Of a DNA stretch of 64,000 nucleotides, positions 1 through 9,120 are shown piece by piece. The position numbers and the translations under genes are program-made. Origin of the DNA: Chromatiaceae bacterium (GTDB lineage Bacteria; Pseudomonadota; Gammaproteobacteria; Chromatiales; Chromatiaceae); NCBI GenBank assembly GCA_016714645.1, contig JADKCI010000002.1:434001-498000 (forward strand), written 5' to 3'. The stretch's first letter is position 1, and each line of letters starts with the position of its first letter. The notes below the pieces were generated by a model. It saw only the letters and a list, made by a program, of their open reading frames with translations, was not told the DNA's origin and did no database searches.

Positions 1-75
1 GCCTGGACCTTTGCCCTGGGGCCTAAATGCGGGTTGCGCTGGAAGGCTAAGCCCGGTATCATTGCTAATCTCAGA

Positions 76-152
<77 letters not shown>

Positions 153-155
153 AAT

Positions 156-193
156 AAAAAAGGGCTTACGGATTTATTCCGCAAGCCCTTTTT
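156..193 (+). terminator. Rho-independent terminator after tRNA-fMet
   Basis: The inverted repeat GGGCTTACGGA / TCCGCAAGCCC is flanked by an A-run on the left and a T-run on the right, so it could work in both directions. It lies immediately 3' of the tRNA. Confidence 0.85.
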
Positions 194-399
194 CATTTTG
201 GGCCCCGGTGCTAAATTCTATCCCACGCGCACCCGGTTGAAACCCATGAGCAACATGTCGCCATCTTCGAGCGGGTGTTACCGGACTACCTGGCCGTCCG
301 TGCCCAGTATGCTGGCGAGGCCAGGTAGGGGCATGCCCTGGCCAGGGTGTCTCCGAGTTGTCGGCCTCTTCCACCCCCCGTTGACTTGGGAAAATTCAG

Positions 400-2661
400 A
401 TGTCTGAAGAACTGCGAAAGAGCGCGCTGGATTATCACCGGTATCCGCGTCCGGGCAAGCTGGCGATCCAGGCGACCAAGCCACTGGCCAATCAGCGCGA
501 CCTGGCCCTGGCCTACTCCCCCGGGGTGGCGGCGGCCTGCGAGGAGATCGTCGCCGATCCCCTGGCGGCGGCCCTTTATACCAGCCGCGGCAATCTGGTG
601 GCCGTCATTACCAACGGCACCGCGGTGCTAGGGCTGGGGGCCATCGGCGCCCTCGCATCCAAGCCGGTGATGGAAGGTAAGGCCGTCCTCTTCAAGCAAT
701 TCGCCGACATCGATGTCTTCGACATTGAGATCGATGAAGGCGACCCCGAGCAACTCATTGAGACCATCGCCCGTCTCGAACCCTCCTTCGGCGGCATCAA
801 TCTGGAGGACATCAAGGCCCCGGAATGCTTCATCGTCGAAAAGGCCCTCAAGGAACGCCTGAAGATCCCGGTCTTCCATGACGACCAGCACGGCACCGCC
901 ATCGTGGTCTGCGCCGCCGTCCTTAATGGCCTAAGGCTGGTCGGCAAGGAGATTGGCGAGGCGCGACTGGTGACCGCCGGCGCCGGCGCCGCTGCCCTGG
1001 CTTGCCTGGACCTCCTGGTCTCCCTCGGCCTCAAGCCTGAACACATCATCGTTACCGACATTGTCGGGGTGGTCTATGAGGGCCGCGCCGAGGTCATGGA
1101 CCCTTACAAGGCCCGGTACGCCGTCGCTACCCCTTACCGGACCCTGGAAGAGGCCCTGGACGGCGCCGATATCTTCCTGGGCCTGTCCGCCGCCGGGGTC
1201 CTCAAGGCGCCCTGGCTGATGAAGATGGCCGAAAACCCCCTGGTCTTCGCCCTGGCCAATCCCAACCCCGAGATTCAGCCCGAGGAGGCGCGGGCGGTCC
1301 GCCCCGACGCCATCCTGGCTACCGGCCGGACGGATTATCCCAATCAGGTCAACAATGTCCTCTGCTTCCCCTTCCTCTTCCGTGGCGCCCTGGATTGCGG
1401 TGCCACCGAGATCAACGAGGCCATGAAGCGCGCCTGTGTGCAGGCCATCGCCGATCTGGCCCGGGCCCGGCCTTCGGAGATCGTCCGCCAGGCCTACGGT
1501 GGCATGGACCTGCGCTTTGGCCCTGAGTACCTGATCCCCAAGCCCTTCGATCCCCGCCTCATCGAGCAGGTCGCCCCGGCGGTGGCCGAGGCCGCCATGG
1601 CCTCGGGGGTCGCCACGCGGCCCATCGCGGACATGGTCGCCTATCGCCAGACCATGCACGACAGCGTCTTCCGCACTGGCATGACCATGAAGCATGTCTT
1701 CGACCTGGCGCGCAAGACGGTGCGGCGGGTGGTCTTTGCCGAGGGCGAGGAGGAAATGGTGCTACAGGCGGTGCAGCAGGCGGTTGAGCAGGGCATCGCC
1801 CTGCCGGTTCTGATCGGGCGCCAGGCCGTGATCGAGCGGCGCCTGGCCAGTCTGGGGTTGGGCATCAAGGTCGGCGAGGATTTTCGCCTCATTGATCCCC
1901 AGAACAATCCGGATCGCGAGGCCCATTACGAGGCCTTTTTCCAGCGGGCCAAGCGGAGGGGCTATACCCCGGCCGAGGCGCGCGTGCATATCCGCAACTC
2001 GCCCACGGCCCTGGCCGCGGTGCTGCTCCGGACCGGCGAGGCGGACGCCATGATCAGCGGGACCGTCGGGGGCTACCGGAGCCATCTGGAACAGATCGAA
2101 CTCATCATCGGCCGCGCCAAGGGCGTGGATCATATGGCGGCGATGACCGCCGTGGTGCTGCCGAGCGGGCCTCTCTTTATCGCCGACACGGACGTGCAGG
2201 CGGACCCGAACACCGAGTCCCTGGTGGAGATCACGGCCCTTTGTGCCGCCGAGGTGCGGCGGTTTGGTATCAAGCCCAAGGTTGCGCTGCTATCCCATTC
2301 CAATTTCGGCAGTCACAAGGATGCCTCGGCGCTGAAGATGCATGAGGCCTTGTGCCTGATCCAGCATGCCTTTCCGGAACTTGAAGTCGAGGGCGAGATG
2401 CGTGCCGACCTGGCCTTGTCCCATGCGATGCGGCAGCAGCGTTTTCCGGATTCCCTGCTGGAAGGCCGCGCCAATCTGCTTATCATGCCGAATCAGGACG
2501 CAGCCAATATCGCCTTTAATCTGCTCAAGGTGATGGGGGATGGAACCGCGATTGGTCCTATTCTCCTGGGCGCCGCCAAGTCGGCCCATGTGGTTACGCC
2601 TGGGGTCACGGTGCGGGGCCTGTTGAATATGACGGCCCTGGCGGCGGTGCAGACCCGTTGA
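400..2661 (+). CDS. maeB: NADP-dependent malic enzyme (MaeB type, with phosphotransacetylase-like domain)
   Basis: The 753-residue protein has the size and architecture of MaeB. An N-terminal malic domain (about 1-160) begins with the typical RKSALDYHRYPRPGKL stretch. An NAD(P)-binding domain follows (about 165-400, with VTAGAGAAALACLDLL). The C-terminal half (about 425-753) is related to phosphotransacetylase (AEGEEEMVLQA; IADTDVQADPN). It would oxidatively decarboxylate malate to pyruvate with NADP+; the PTA-like half is usually regulatory. The ATG at 400 gives the conserved N-terminus, though no strong ribosome site is visible ahead of it. A long hairpin follows at 2698-2745. The family call is secure; cofactor preference is from family knowledge. 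Confidence 0.96.
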   Translation: MSEELRKSALDYHRYPRPGKLAIQATKPLANQRDLALAYSPGVAAACEEIVADPLAAALYTSRGNLVAVITNGTAVLGLGAIGALASKPVMEGKAVLFKQFADIDVFDIEIDEGDPEQLIETIARLEPSFGGINLEDIKAPECFIVEKALKERLKIPVFHDDQHGTAIVVCAAVLNGLRLVGKEIGEARLVTAGAGAAALACLDLLVSLGLKPEHIIVTDIVGVVYEGRAEVMDPYKARYAVATPYRTLEEALDGADIFLGLSAAGVLKAPWLMKMAENPLVFALANPNPEIQPEEARAVRPDAILATGRTDYPNQVNNVLCFPFLFRGALDCGATEINEAMKRACVQAIADLARARPSEIVRQAYGGMDLRFGPEYLIPKPFDPRLIEQVAPAVAEAAMASGVATRPIADMVAYRQTMHDSVFRTGMTMKHVFDLARKTVRRVVFAEGEEEMVLQAVQQAVEQGIALPVLIGRQAVIERRLASLGLGIKVGEDFRLIDPQNNPDREAHYEAFFQRAKRRGYTPAEARVHIRNSPTALAAVLLRTGEADAMISGTVGGYRSHLEQIELIIGRAKGVDHMAAMTAVVLPSGPLFIADTDVQADPNTESLVEITALCAAEVRRFGIKPKVALLSHSNFGSHKDASALKMHEALCLIQHAFPELEVEGEMRADLALSHAMRQQRFPDSLLEGRANLLIMPNQDAANIAFNLLKVMGDGTAIGPILLGAAKSAHVVTPGVTVRGLLNMTALAAVQTR

Positions 2662-2697
2662 GAAGAGCGGGGCAAGGCAACCCAGCCCGTTTTCGCA

Positions 2698-2745
2698 CCC
2701 CCACACAAAGCCGGCGCCCTAGGGACGCCGGCTTTGTGTGGGGGG
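2698..2745 (+). terminator. Long perfect hairpin downstream of maeB
   Basis: CCCCACACAAAGCCGGCG and its reverse complement enclose a short loop of about 9 bases. The stem is very stable but is not followed by a T-run. It probably ends maeB transcription or blocks read-through from the oppositely oriented small gene. Confidence 0.6.
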
Positions 2746-2771
2746 ATGGTTTATCCAAGGAAATAAATTGG

Positions 2772-2927
2772 TTAGCTGCCGAAGGTGCTGTCCTGGTGTT
2801 TGGCGGCCTGGGTTTCGACCCTGGATACCTGAGATTGGCTCATGAACCCCTGATCATCTTCCGAGACCGTAACAGCGGCGGAGACACCACCAACGAGTAG
2901 CGCTAAAGCAGCGATTACACCTAACAT
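2772..2927 (-). CDS. Small exported peptide, 51 residues, unknown function
   Basis: This short reading frame starts with ATG at 2927, seven bases after a good ribosome site (GGAGAAGACA then ATG). The product has a hydrophobic N-terminus, MLGVIAALALLVGGVSAA, that looks like a signal peptide, probably cut after SAA. The mature part of about 33 residues is polar and rich in S, Q, D and E, with no cysteines. It is transcribed away from the divergent peptidase gene at 3068. I do not recognise a family. The signal-like start and the ribosome site make it more likely real than chance. Confidence 0.55.
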   Translation of the reverse strand: MLGVIAALALLVGGVSAAVTVSEDDQGFMSQSQVSRVETQAAKHQDSTFGS

Positions 2928-3067
2928 TGTCTTCTCCAGATGAGATGTGATGGATGATGTGGATTAGTATATTAGGAAATTCTAATTCATCAAGCCATCA
3001 TCTGTAACAAGATGTAACCGGCGCTGGCACCGTCCGCGCCATCCACTCCTTTCCTGAAGGGTCAAGC

Positions 3068-4006
3068 ATGAAAAAAACGCTGGTAGCCGCGGTGTGTCGC
3101 GGCGGCTTCGCCCTAACCGGGGCCATTCTGCTGGGTGCTACCCTGGGCCTTGCCCATGCGGCCCCGGATCAGCCCTTCGAGGTCGCCGCCCTGGGCAAAT
3201 CGGCCCCGGTCACGCCCGCCTGGGAGCGGCTGGATGGGGCTGGGCTGCATCTCCAGTCCGCCGCCGTCATGGTGGCGGACTCGGCGGGCCATCCCATCTA
3301 TTCCAAACATGAGGACGAGCCCAAGTCCATTGCCTCCGTCACCAAGCTGATGACCGCCATCGTGGTGCTGGATGCCGGGGTGGACCTGAACGCGGTCATT
3401 ACCATCCGGCCCGAGGACAAGGACCTGTTGCGCAACAGTCGCTCCCGGCTCCAGATCAATCGCGCCCACCTGACCCGCAGGGAACTCCTGCTGGTGGCTC
3501 TCATGTCCTCGGATAATCGGGCGGCGGCGGCCTTGGGGCGTACCACCTTCGCGGGCGGGACTCCAGAGTTCGTCGCCCACATGAACCGTAAGGCCAAGGC
3601 GCTGGGGATGAGCAATAGTCACTTCGCCGACAGCAGCGGCCTGAACGCCGACAACCGCTCCACGGCGCGGGATCTGACCAAGCTGGTGGGTGCCGCCTCC
3701 GGTTACCCCCTGATCCGGGAGGCCACGACTACCCGGGATGCCATGCTGCAGCCCCACCCCGGTGGTGGCGCCCTGGGCTATCGCAATACCAATCCCCTGG
3801 TCTCCAGTGAGGCCTGGGAGATCGAGCTGAGCAAGACCGGTTATATCACCGACGCGGGCCGCTGCCTGGTCATGCAGGCCATGGTTGGCGGTCGCCGCCT
3901 GCGTTTCGTGCTGCTGGATTCACCCGGCAAGCACACGCCCATGGGCGATTCCAACCGGTTACGTCAGTGGATCGAGCGGAGTCTGGCCAAGCAAGAGGCG
4001 GGTTGA
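3068..4006 (+). CDS. pbpG: D-alanyl-D-alanine endopeptidase (PBP7-like, peptidase S11)
   Basis: The 312-residue protein has a signal peptide (about 1-31) and the three active-site motifs of S11 penicillin-binding proteins: S90-V-T-K93 (SxxK, nucleophile and general base), S148-D-N150 (SxN) and K256-T-G258 (KTG). It would act in the periplasm on peptidoglycan, cleaving D-Ala-linked cross-bridges. Its length fits PbpG (PBP7/8) rather than the larger DacA carboxypeptidases, which have an extra C-terminal beta domain. A GAAGGG ribosome site precedes the ATG. Confident at family level, slightly less for the endopeptidase versus carboxypeptidase distinction. Confidence 0.88.
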   Translation: MKKTLVAAVCRGGFALTGAILLGATLGLAHAAPDQPFEVAALGKSAPVTPAWERLDGAGLHLQSAAVMVADSAGHPIYSKHEDEPKSIASVTKLMTAIVVLDAGVDLNAVITIRPEDKDLLRNSRSRLQINRAHLTRRELLLVALMSSDNRAAAALGRTTFAGGTPEFVAHMNRKAKALGMSNSHFADSSGLNADNRSTARDLTKLVGAASGYPLIREATTTRDAMLQPHPGGGALGYRNTNPLVSSEAWEIELSKTGYITDAGRCLVMQAMVGGRRLRFVLLDSPGKHTPMGDSNRLRQWIERSLAKQEAG

Positions 4007-4086
4007 TGGGGTCTGTGCCGGAAGGGGGGCGGCGATAGGGCCCCTGCGCTGGAACCGGGGCTAACCCGACCGGGAACCACCAAAGG

Positions 4087-4455
4087 TCAGCGCCGTTCCT
4101 GCGGCCGGAAGTCGTAACCGGGCTTGGCCCATTGAGGCGCATTGGCAGGGGCGGGGTAGGCGGATAGCTCCCCTGGGTTGGGAGCGCCGGCTTTCTGCCG
4201 CTGCTGTTCGCGCGGCTTCAAGGGTCGATAGCTAAAGGCTTCCGAGGGGTTGGGGGTGGCCGGCGCATATCCTGACGGGTCCGACGGCTGCCAGGTGGTT
4301 TCCGGGGCTGGGGGCGGAGTCCAGGGCCGCCCTGTCGGCGATGCCTGACGGGGCGTATCGGCCTCTGGGGGTGGCGTCTCCTCGGTGGGCGCGAACAGCA
4401 GCCATCCCCCACCGATACCCAGCAAGGCGGCGACCAGATAGCCGGTGATCCTCAT
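4087..4455 (-). CDS. Proline-rich membrane-anchored protein, unknown
   Basis: The 122-residue product has one N-terminal hydrophobic segment (about 4-21, GYLVAALLGIGGGWLLF). It is followed by a low-complexity, Pro/Ala/Thr-rich tail with several tryptophans and aromatics that probably lies in the periplasm. I see no enzymatic motif. The last part (KPGYDFRPQERR) is basic. It is separate from folE2, which lies upstream on the same strand and could be co-transcribed (gap 62 bp). No family recognised. Confidence 0.6.
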   Translation of the reverse strand: MRITGYLVAALLGIGGGWLLFAPTEETPPPEADTPRQASPTGRPWTPPPAPETTWQPSDPSGYAPATPNPSEAFSYRPLKPREQQRQKAGAPNPGELSAYPAPANAPQWAKPGYDFRPQERR

Positions 4456-4517
4456 GACTCAAGCTGCCCCCGTCTCCCGTGATACCCTGTAGTGAGTATA
4501 GGCCAGGAGGGCGGCCC

Positions 4518-5342
4518 TCAGGCCGCTTCCGTCTCCTTGTCCCGTTCGATCAGGGCATAGGCGGAGTGATTGTGGATGGACTCAAAGTTCTCGGACTCCA
4601 CAATGTAGGCGTCGATGCGATCATCCGCATTGAGCCGCACGGCCACGTCCCGCACCATGTCCTCGACGAATTTTGGATTGTTATAGGCTCGTTCGGTCAC
4701 ATACTTCTCGTCCGGGCGCTTGAGCAGGCCGTAGAGTTCGCAGGAGGCCTCCTTTTCCACCAGATCAATGATCTCCTCCAGCCAGATAAAGCCCCGGGTA
4801 CGGACCTGGACGGTGACATGGGAGCGCTGATTGTGGGCGCCGTAGGCGGAGATCTCCTTTGAGCAGGGGCAGAGGCTGGTGACGGGCACCACGACCTTGA
4901 TGAACATTCGCGGCGTGCCCTGGCTGATCTCGCCGATGAAGGTGACATCATAGTCGAGCAGGCTCTGGACGCCGCTGATGGGGGCCTTCTTGTTGACGAA
5001 GTAAGGGAAGCGCATCTCGATATGGCCCATCTCGGACTCCAGCCGCTCAGCCATCTCCGTGAGCATCTCCTTGAAAGACTCGATGCCGATCTCCTTCTCA
5101 TGCTTGTTAAGGATCTGCACGAAGCGGGACATGTGCGTGCCCTTGAAGTTGTGGGGCAAATAGACGTACATGTTGAAGGTGGCGATTGTGTGCTGTTCGC
5201 CATCGCTGCGATCCCGTACCCGGACCGGATGACGGATGTCCTTGATGCCAACCTTATCAATGGCGATCTGGCGGGTGTCGGCGCTGGCCTGGACATCGGC
5301 GATGGGCAGGGGGCAGGATGACTTCTTGAGCGCTGAATCCAT
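4518..5342 (-). CDS. folE2: GTP cyclohydrolase FolE2 (type IB)
   Basis: The 274-residue protein is recognised along its whole length as the FolE2/COG1469 family. This metal-dependent cyclohydrolase converts GTP to 7,8-dihydroneopterin triphosphate, the first step of folate and related pterin synthesis. The segment TSLCPCSKEIS carries the conserved catalytic cysteine region, and the N-terminal IDKVGIKDIRHPVRVRD is typical. FolE2 can use metals other than zinc and is often kept by bacteria that face zinc limitation. It lies 125 bp downstream of ispA on the same strand and may be in that operon. Confidence 0.93.
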   Translation of the reverse strand: MDSALKKSSCPLPIADVQASADTRQIAIDKVGIKDIRHPVRVRDRSDGEQHTIATFNMYVYLPHNFKGTHMSRFVQILNKHEKEIGIESFKEMLTEMAERLESEMGHIEMRFPYFVNKKAPISGVQSLLDYDVTFIGEISQGTPRMFIKVVVPVTSLCPCSKEISAYGAHNQRSHVTVQVRTRGFIWLEEIIDLVEKEASCELYGLLKRPDEKYVTERAYNNPKFVEDMVRDVAVRLNADDRIDAYIVESENFESIHNHSAYALIERDKETEAA

Positions 5343-5467
5343 CGGGAATTCACCTTGACGCTAGGTCGTTGGGGGTGGCTGTTGGCCGATTATGGGGGCC
5401 AACTGGGGGCGGGACCGGGAAAAGCCAAGCCAGGGGACGGCCGGTCGGCGTGGCGATGGCGCGCTGC

Positions 5468-6367
5468 TTACCGGTCCCGCTGCACGATGTAAAGGGCAAT
5501 CCAGCGCAGGGGATCGGCCTTGGCGTCGAAGGGCTCCAGGCTGACGAGCGCCTCGGCAACCAGATCCGCGGCCGCCTGGCGGGCGCCATCCAGGCCCATG
5601 ATGGCCGGGTAGGTGGCCTTGAACTGGGCCTGGTCCTTGCCATGGGTCTTGCCCAGGATTTCGGTGGGGGCCTCGATATCCAGAATGTCGTCACGAATCT
5701 GGAAGGCCAGCCCCAGGCACTTGGCGTAGCGGTCCAGCCGGTCCGCCAGGTCCGGAGCCAGGTCCGGCGCGGCTTGGCTGGCCATGTTCACGCTGGCGCG
5801 AATCAGGGCGCCCGTCTTATGGATGTGGATGTTTTCCAGGGTGATGAGGTCGATCTCCTGGCCTTCGGCCTCCAGGTCCATGGCCTGGCCGCCGGCCATG
5901 CCGCGGGAACCCGAGGCCCAGGCGAGGCGGTCGATCATGGCCAGGCGGGCCTCGGGCCCAACCGCCAGGGTCTCGTCCCGGGCCAGCACCAGAAAGGCCT
6001 GTGTCATGAGGGCATCGCCGGCTAGGATGGCGGTGGCCTCGTCGAAGGCCTTGTGACAGGTGGGACGGCCCCGGCGCAGATCGTCGTCATCCATGGCCGG
6101 CAGGTCGTCGTGGATCAGCGAATAGGCGTGGATCATCTCCACGGCGCAGGCGATGGCGTTGACCTCTCCCGGCGCCAGGCCGACGGCGGCGGCGGTGGCG
6201 TAGACCAGGGTCGGGCGGACCCGCTTGCCGCCACCGAGGACGGCGTAACGCATGGCCCGGTGCAGCTTGGCGGGGGGTGCCTGTTCCGGGGGCAGCCAGG
6301 CCTCCAGGGCAGTCTCGATGCGCTGGCCGCAGGCGGCGAGAAACTGTGTCAGTTGGGTGTCAGACAT
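5468..6367 (-). CDS. ispA: Farnesyl diphosphate synthase (polyprenyl synthase)
   Basis: The protein is 299 residues from the ATG at 6367 (MSDTQLTQF), the same length as E. coli IspA. A longer in-frame start upstream would run through xseB. The two aspartate-rich metal/diphosphate-binding motifs are present: HDDLPAMDDDDLRRG (about 86-100) and QIRDDILDIE. The GGGKRVRPT motif is also visible. It condenses isopentenyl diphosphate with dimethylallyl/geranyl diphosphate to give farnesyl diphosphate for ubiquinone, undecaprenyl or carotenoid synthesis. It overlaps the end of xseB by 8 bp, so the two are translationally coupled. A dxs gene, often next in this order, is absent here. Confidence 0.93.
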   Translation of the reverse strand: MSDTQLTQFLAACGQRIETALEAWLPPEQAPPAKLHRAMRYAVLGGGKRVRPTLVYATAAAVGLAPGEVNAIACAVEMIHAYSLIHDDLPAMDDDDLRRGRPTCHKAFDEATAILAGDALMTQAFLVLARDETLAVGPEARLAMIDRLAWASGSRGMAGGQAMDLEAEGQEIDLITLENIHIHKTGALIRASVNMASQAAPDLAPDLADRLDRYAKCLGLAFQIRDDILDIEAPTEILGKTHGKDQAQFKATYPAIMGLDGARQAAADLVAEALVSLEPFDAKADPLRWIALYIVQRDR

Positions 6368-6602
6368 GGTCGGCAAAGGGCTCCAGTTCGGCATCCGCGG
6401 ATTTGGCGGAGAGGATCTGGACGCGTTGCTCGGCCTGGTCCAGGGTCTTCTGGCAGGTGCGCGCCAGGCCAATGCCCCGCTCGAAGGCCTCCAGGGAGGC
6501 CTCCAGGCTCAGGTCCCCCTTTTCGAGGCTATCCACCAGGGCTTCGAGATCGCTCAGGGCCTGCTCGAAGCCGGTCAGCGGAGTCTGGGTATCGGGGGTC
6601 AT
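6360..6602 (-). CDS. xseB: Exodeoxyribonuclease VII small subunit
   Basis: From the ATG at 6602 (MTPDTQTPL) the protein is 80 residues, the usual XseB length. FEQALSDLEALVDSLEKGDL and the following helix with FERGIGLARTCQKTLDQAE are the typical two-helix XseB pattern. It pairs with the catalytic XseA subunit, encoded elsewhere, in exonuclease VII. It overlaps ispA by 8 bp and is first in the xseB-ispA(-folE2) unit. It is divergent from parE, with about 150 bp between them that must hold both promoters. Confidence 0.93.
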   Translation of the reverse strand: MTPDTQTPLTGFEQALSDLEALVDSLEKGDLSLEASLEAFERGIGLARTCQKTLDQAEQRVQILSAKSADAELEPFADHV

Positions 6603-6756
6603 GGTGGGCTGCGGCCTGCTGGTTGGGAGGAGGGAGGGGATTCTCAAGGGCCCCTGGGGACGCGGAACCCCCATGCGCATTTGAATCCGCCGAAGCAGCT
6701 AGGTTACCTTTCACCCCTTTTGGCGGTCAAATCTCGCAGAGGAGCGCGCATCCGGC

Positions 6757-8649
6757 ATGACAAGCACCTACAACGCCGCCGCCATCGAGGTCCTGAGCGG
6801 CCTGGACCCGGTCCGCAAGCGCCCGGGCATGTACACCGACACCACCCGGCCCAATCACCTTGCCCAGGAGGTCATCGACAACAGCGTTGACGAGGCCCTG
6901 GCCGGCCATGCCAGGACCATCGCCGTCGTCTTATATGCCGATGGCTCCCTGGAGGTCGGCGACGACGGCCGCGGCATGCCGGTGGATATCCACCCCGACG
7001 AGGGCCTGCCCGGGGTCGAGGTCATCCTCACCAAGCTCCACGCCGGGGGCAAGTTCTCCAACGATAGCTATCGCTTCGCCGGCGGCCTCCACGGGGTCGG
7101 CGTCTCCGTTGTCAACGCCCTCTCCCAGCACCTGGAGGTCTGGGTCAAGCGCGACGGCCAGGAGTACAACATGGCCTTCGCCCATGGCGACAAGGTTTCG
7201 GACCTGGAGCCCGTCGGGAAGGTCCCCCGCAAGGAGACGGGCACTCGCCTGCGCTTCTGGCCCGATTCCGGCTATTTCGACAGCCCGCGTTTCTCCACCC
7301 GCCGCCTCAAGCATCTGCTCCAGGCCAAGGCCGTCCTCTGCCCTGGACTGACCGTCAGTTTCCGCGACGAGGCCAGCCAGGAAGAGACGACCTGGTACTA
7401 CGAAGACGGCCTCAAGGACTATCTGGTCCAATCCCTGCCCGACCGCGAAATCCTCCCCGCCGACCCCTTCACCGGCAATATGGAAGGCACCACCGAGGCG
7501 GCCGCCTGGGCCCTGGTCTGGCTCCCCGCCGGTGGCGAGCCCTTCGCCGAGAGCTATGTCAACCTCATTCCCACCGTCCAAGGTGGCACCCACGTCAATG
7601 GCCTGCGTACCGGCCTGACCGAGGCGGTGCGGGACTTCTGCGAGTTCCGCAACCTCTTGCCCCGGGGCGTCAAACTGGCCCCCGAGGACGTCTGGGCGCG
7701 CTGCGCCTACATCCTCTCCGTCAAGCTCCTCGACCCCCAGTTCTCCGGCCAGACCAAGGAGCGTCTCTCCTCCCGGGAGTGCGCCGCCTTCGTCGCCGGG
7801 GTCGTCCGCGACGCCTTCAGCCTCTGGCTCAACCAGCACGTCCAGGAGGGCGAGGCCATCGCCCAGCTCGCCATCGGCGCCGCCCAGGCCCGGCTACGCG
7901 CCGGCCGCACCGTGGTGCGCAAGAAGATCACCGCCGGTCCCGCCCTGCCCGGCAAGCTCGCCGACTGCACCGCCACCGACCCCGCGCGCGGCGAGCTCTT
8001 CCTGGTCGAGGGCGACTCCGCCGGTGGCTCCGCCAAGCAGGCCCGCGACCGCGAGTTCCAGGCCATCCTGCCCCTGCGCGGCAAGATCCTCAATACCTGG
8101 GAGGTCGAATCCAGCGAGGTGCTGGGCTCCCAGGAGGTCCACGACATCGCCGTCGCCATCGGGGTGGATCCCGGGGAAGACGATCTCTCCCGGCTCCGCT
8201 TTGGTAAGGTCTGCGTCCTCGCCGACGCCGACTCCGACGGCGCCCACATTGCTACCCTCTTGTGCGCCCTCTTCCTGCGCCACTTCCCGCGCCTGGTGGC
8301 GGAGGGCCATGTTTACGTCGCCCTGCCGCCCCTCTATCGCATCGATGTCGGCAAGCAGGTCTTCTACGCCCTCGACGAAGACGAAAAGCGCGGCATCCTC
8401 GACCGCATCGCCGCCGAAAAGCTCAAGGGCAAGGTCAACGTCCAGCGCTTCAAGGGCCTGGGCGAGATGAACCCCGGCCAGTTGCGCGAGACCAGCATCC
8501 ACCCCGACACCCGCCGCCTGGTGCAACTGACCGTCGACGACCCGACGGAGAGCCGACTGCTCATGGATATGCTGCTCGCCAAGAAACGCGCCAGCGACCG
8601 CCGCGCCTGGCTTCAGGACAAGGGGGATTTGGCGGAGGTGACGCTGTAA
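6757..8649 (+). CDS. parE: DNA topoisomerase IV subunit B
   Basis: The 630-residue protein has the ParE length, shorter than GyrB because the GyrB insertion is absent. The GHKL ATPase region shows EVIDNSVDEA, DDGRGMPVDIHP and GLHGVGVSVVNALS. The TOPRIM domain shows E418GDSAGGSAKQARDRE and D490ADSDGAHI. The IHPDTRR and RFKGLGEMNP motifs near the end are typical. It forms the ATPase half of topoisomerase IV, which decatenates chromosomes with ParC. The ATG at 6757 gives the standard N-terminus, MTSTYNAAAIEVLSGLDPVR. Confidence 0.96.
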   Translation: MTSTYNAAAIEVLSGLDPVRKRPGMYTDTTRPNHLAQEVIDNSVDEALAGHARTIAVVLYADGSLEVGDDGRGMPVDIHPDEGLPGVEVILTKLHAGGKFSNDSYRFAGGLHGVGVSVVNALSQHLEVWVKRDGQEYNMAFAHGDKVSDLEPVGKVPRKETGTRLRFWPDSGYFDSPRFSTRRLKHLLQAKAVLCPGLTVSFRDEASQEETTWYYEDGLKDYLVQSLPDREILPADPFTGNMEGTTEAAAWALVWLPAGGEPFAESYVNLIPTVQGGTHVNGLRTGLTEAVRDFCEFRNLLPRGVKLAPEDVWARCAYILSVKLLDPQFSGQTKERLSSRECAAFVAGVVRDAFSLWLNQHVQEGEAIAQLAIGAAQARLRAGRTVVRKKITAGPALPGKLADCTATDPARGELFLVEGDSAGGSAKQARDREFQAILPLRGKILNTWEVESSEVLGSQEVHDIAVAIGVDPGEDDLSRLRFGKVCVLADADSDGAHIATLLCALFLRHFPRLVAEGHVYVALPPLYRIDVGKQVFYALDEDEKRGILDRIAAEKLKGKVNVQRFKGLGEMNPGQLRETSIHPDTRRLVQLTVDDPTESRLLMDMLLAKKRASDRRAWLQDKGDLAEVTL

Positions 8650-8807
8650 CTCTCGCTCAGGAAGCCTCTACGCTTCCCGGTCCAGATATGCCGCGCGCGC
8701 GGTTTTGACACCGCTATGATGCCAACTGATGCTTTCTCTTCCACAGTTCCTCGCAGGGGTTGGGTAGATCCCGGATGGTGGCGGCCTTTTCGCCCGGCGG
8801 TTTCTAG

Positions 8808-9120
8808 TATCAAGTGCAACACCTATTAGTGAACCGACCCATTGGGCTGGTTGAGACGTTCCAGCCTGGCCCGATAGACACTGATCGGCGGGAAGTAGCC
8901 GTGGATCGCGCGTGTCCGCTGGTTGAGGCGTTCCGCGATCGCATCCAGTTCTTCCTGGCGGTAGACGGACAAGTCCGTCCCCTTGGGAGGTATGGGCGCA
9001 GGAGGCCGTTGGTGTTCTCGCCGGACCCGCGTTGCCAAGGACTATGCGGGTCGCAGCAGGAGACCGTGACCCCGGTCTGGGCGGTCAGCTCGGCAGGGCA
9101 CGCCATCTCCTGCCATGAAT
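8808..9120 (-). pseudogene. IS30-family transposase remnant (C-terminal part, frameshifted)
   Basis: Read on the minus strand, this encodes the end of an IS30 transposase: QEMACPAELTAQTGVTV, DPHSPWQRGSGENTNG, LLRPYLPRG, then GTDLSVYRQEELDAIAERLN to the end at 8826. The two parts lie in different frames joined near 8980, consistent with loss of one A in a CCCAAAGGGG-like run. The glutamate of the DDE triad should be in the GSGENTNG segment; the N-terminal half and the rest of the triad are missing. The bases 8808-8830 (TGCAACACCTATTAG region) look like the element's terminal repeat. It abuts the ISL3 remnant, so one insertion probably truncated it. Confidence 0.75.

Noticed and set aside
2658..2900. 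80-codon frame after maeB
   Set aside because: It overlaps the end of maeB, spans the terminator hairpin and is antisense to the better-supported small exported peptide.
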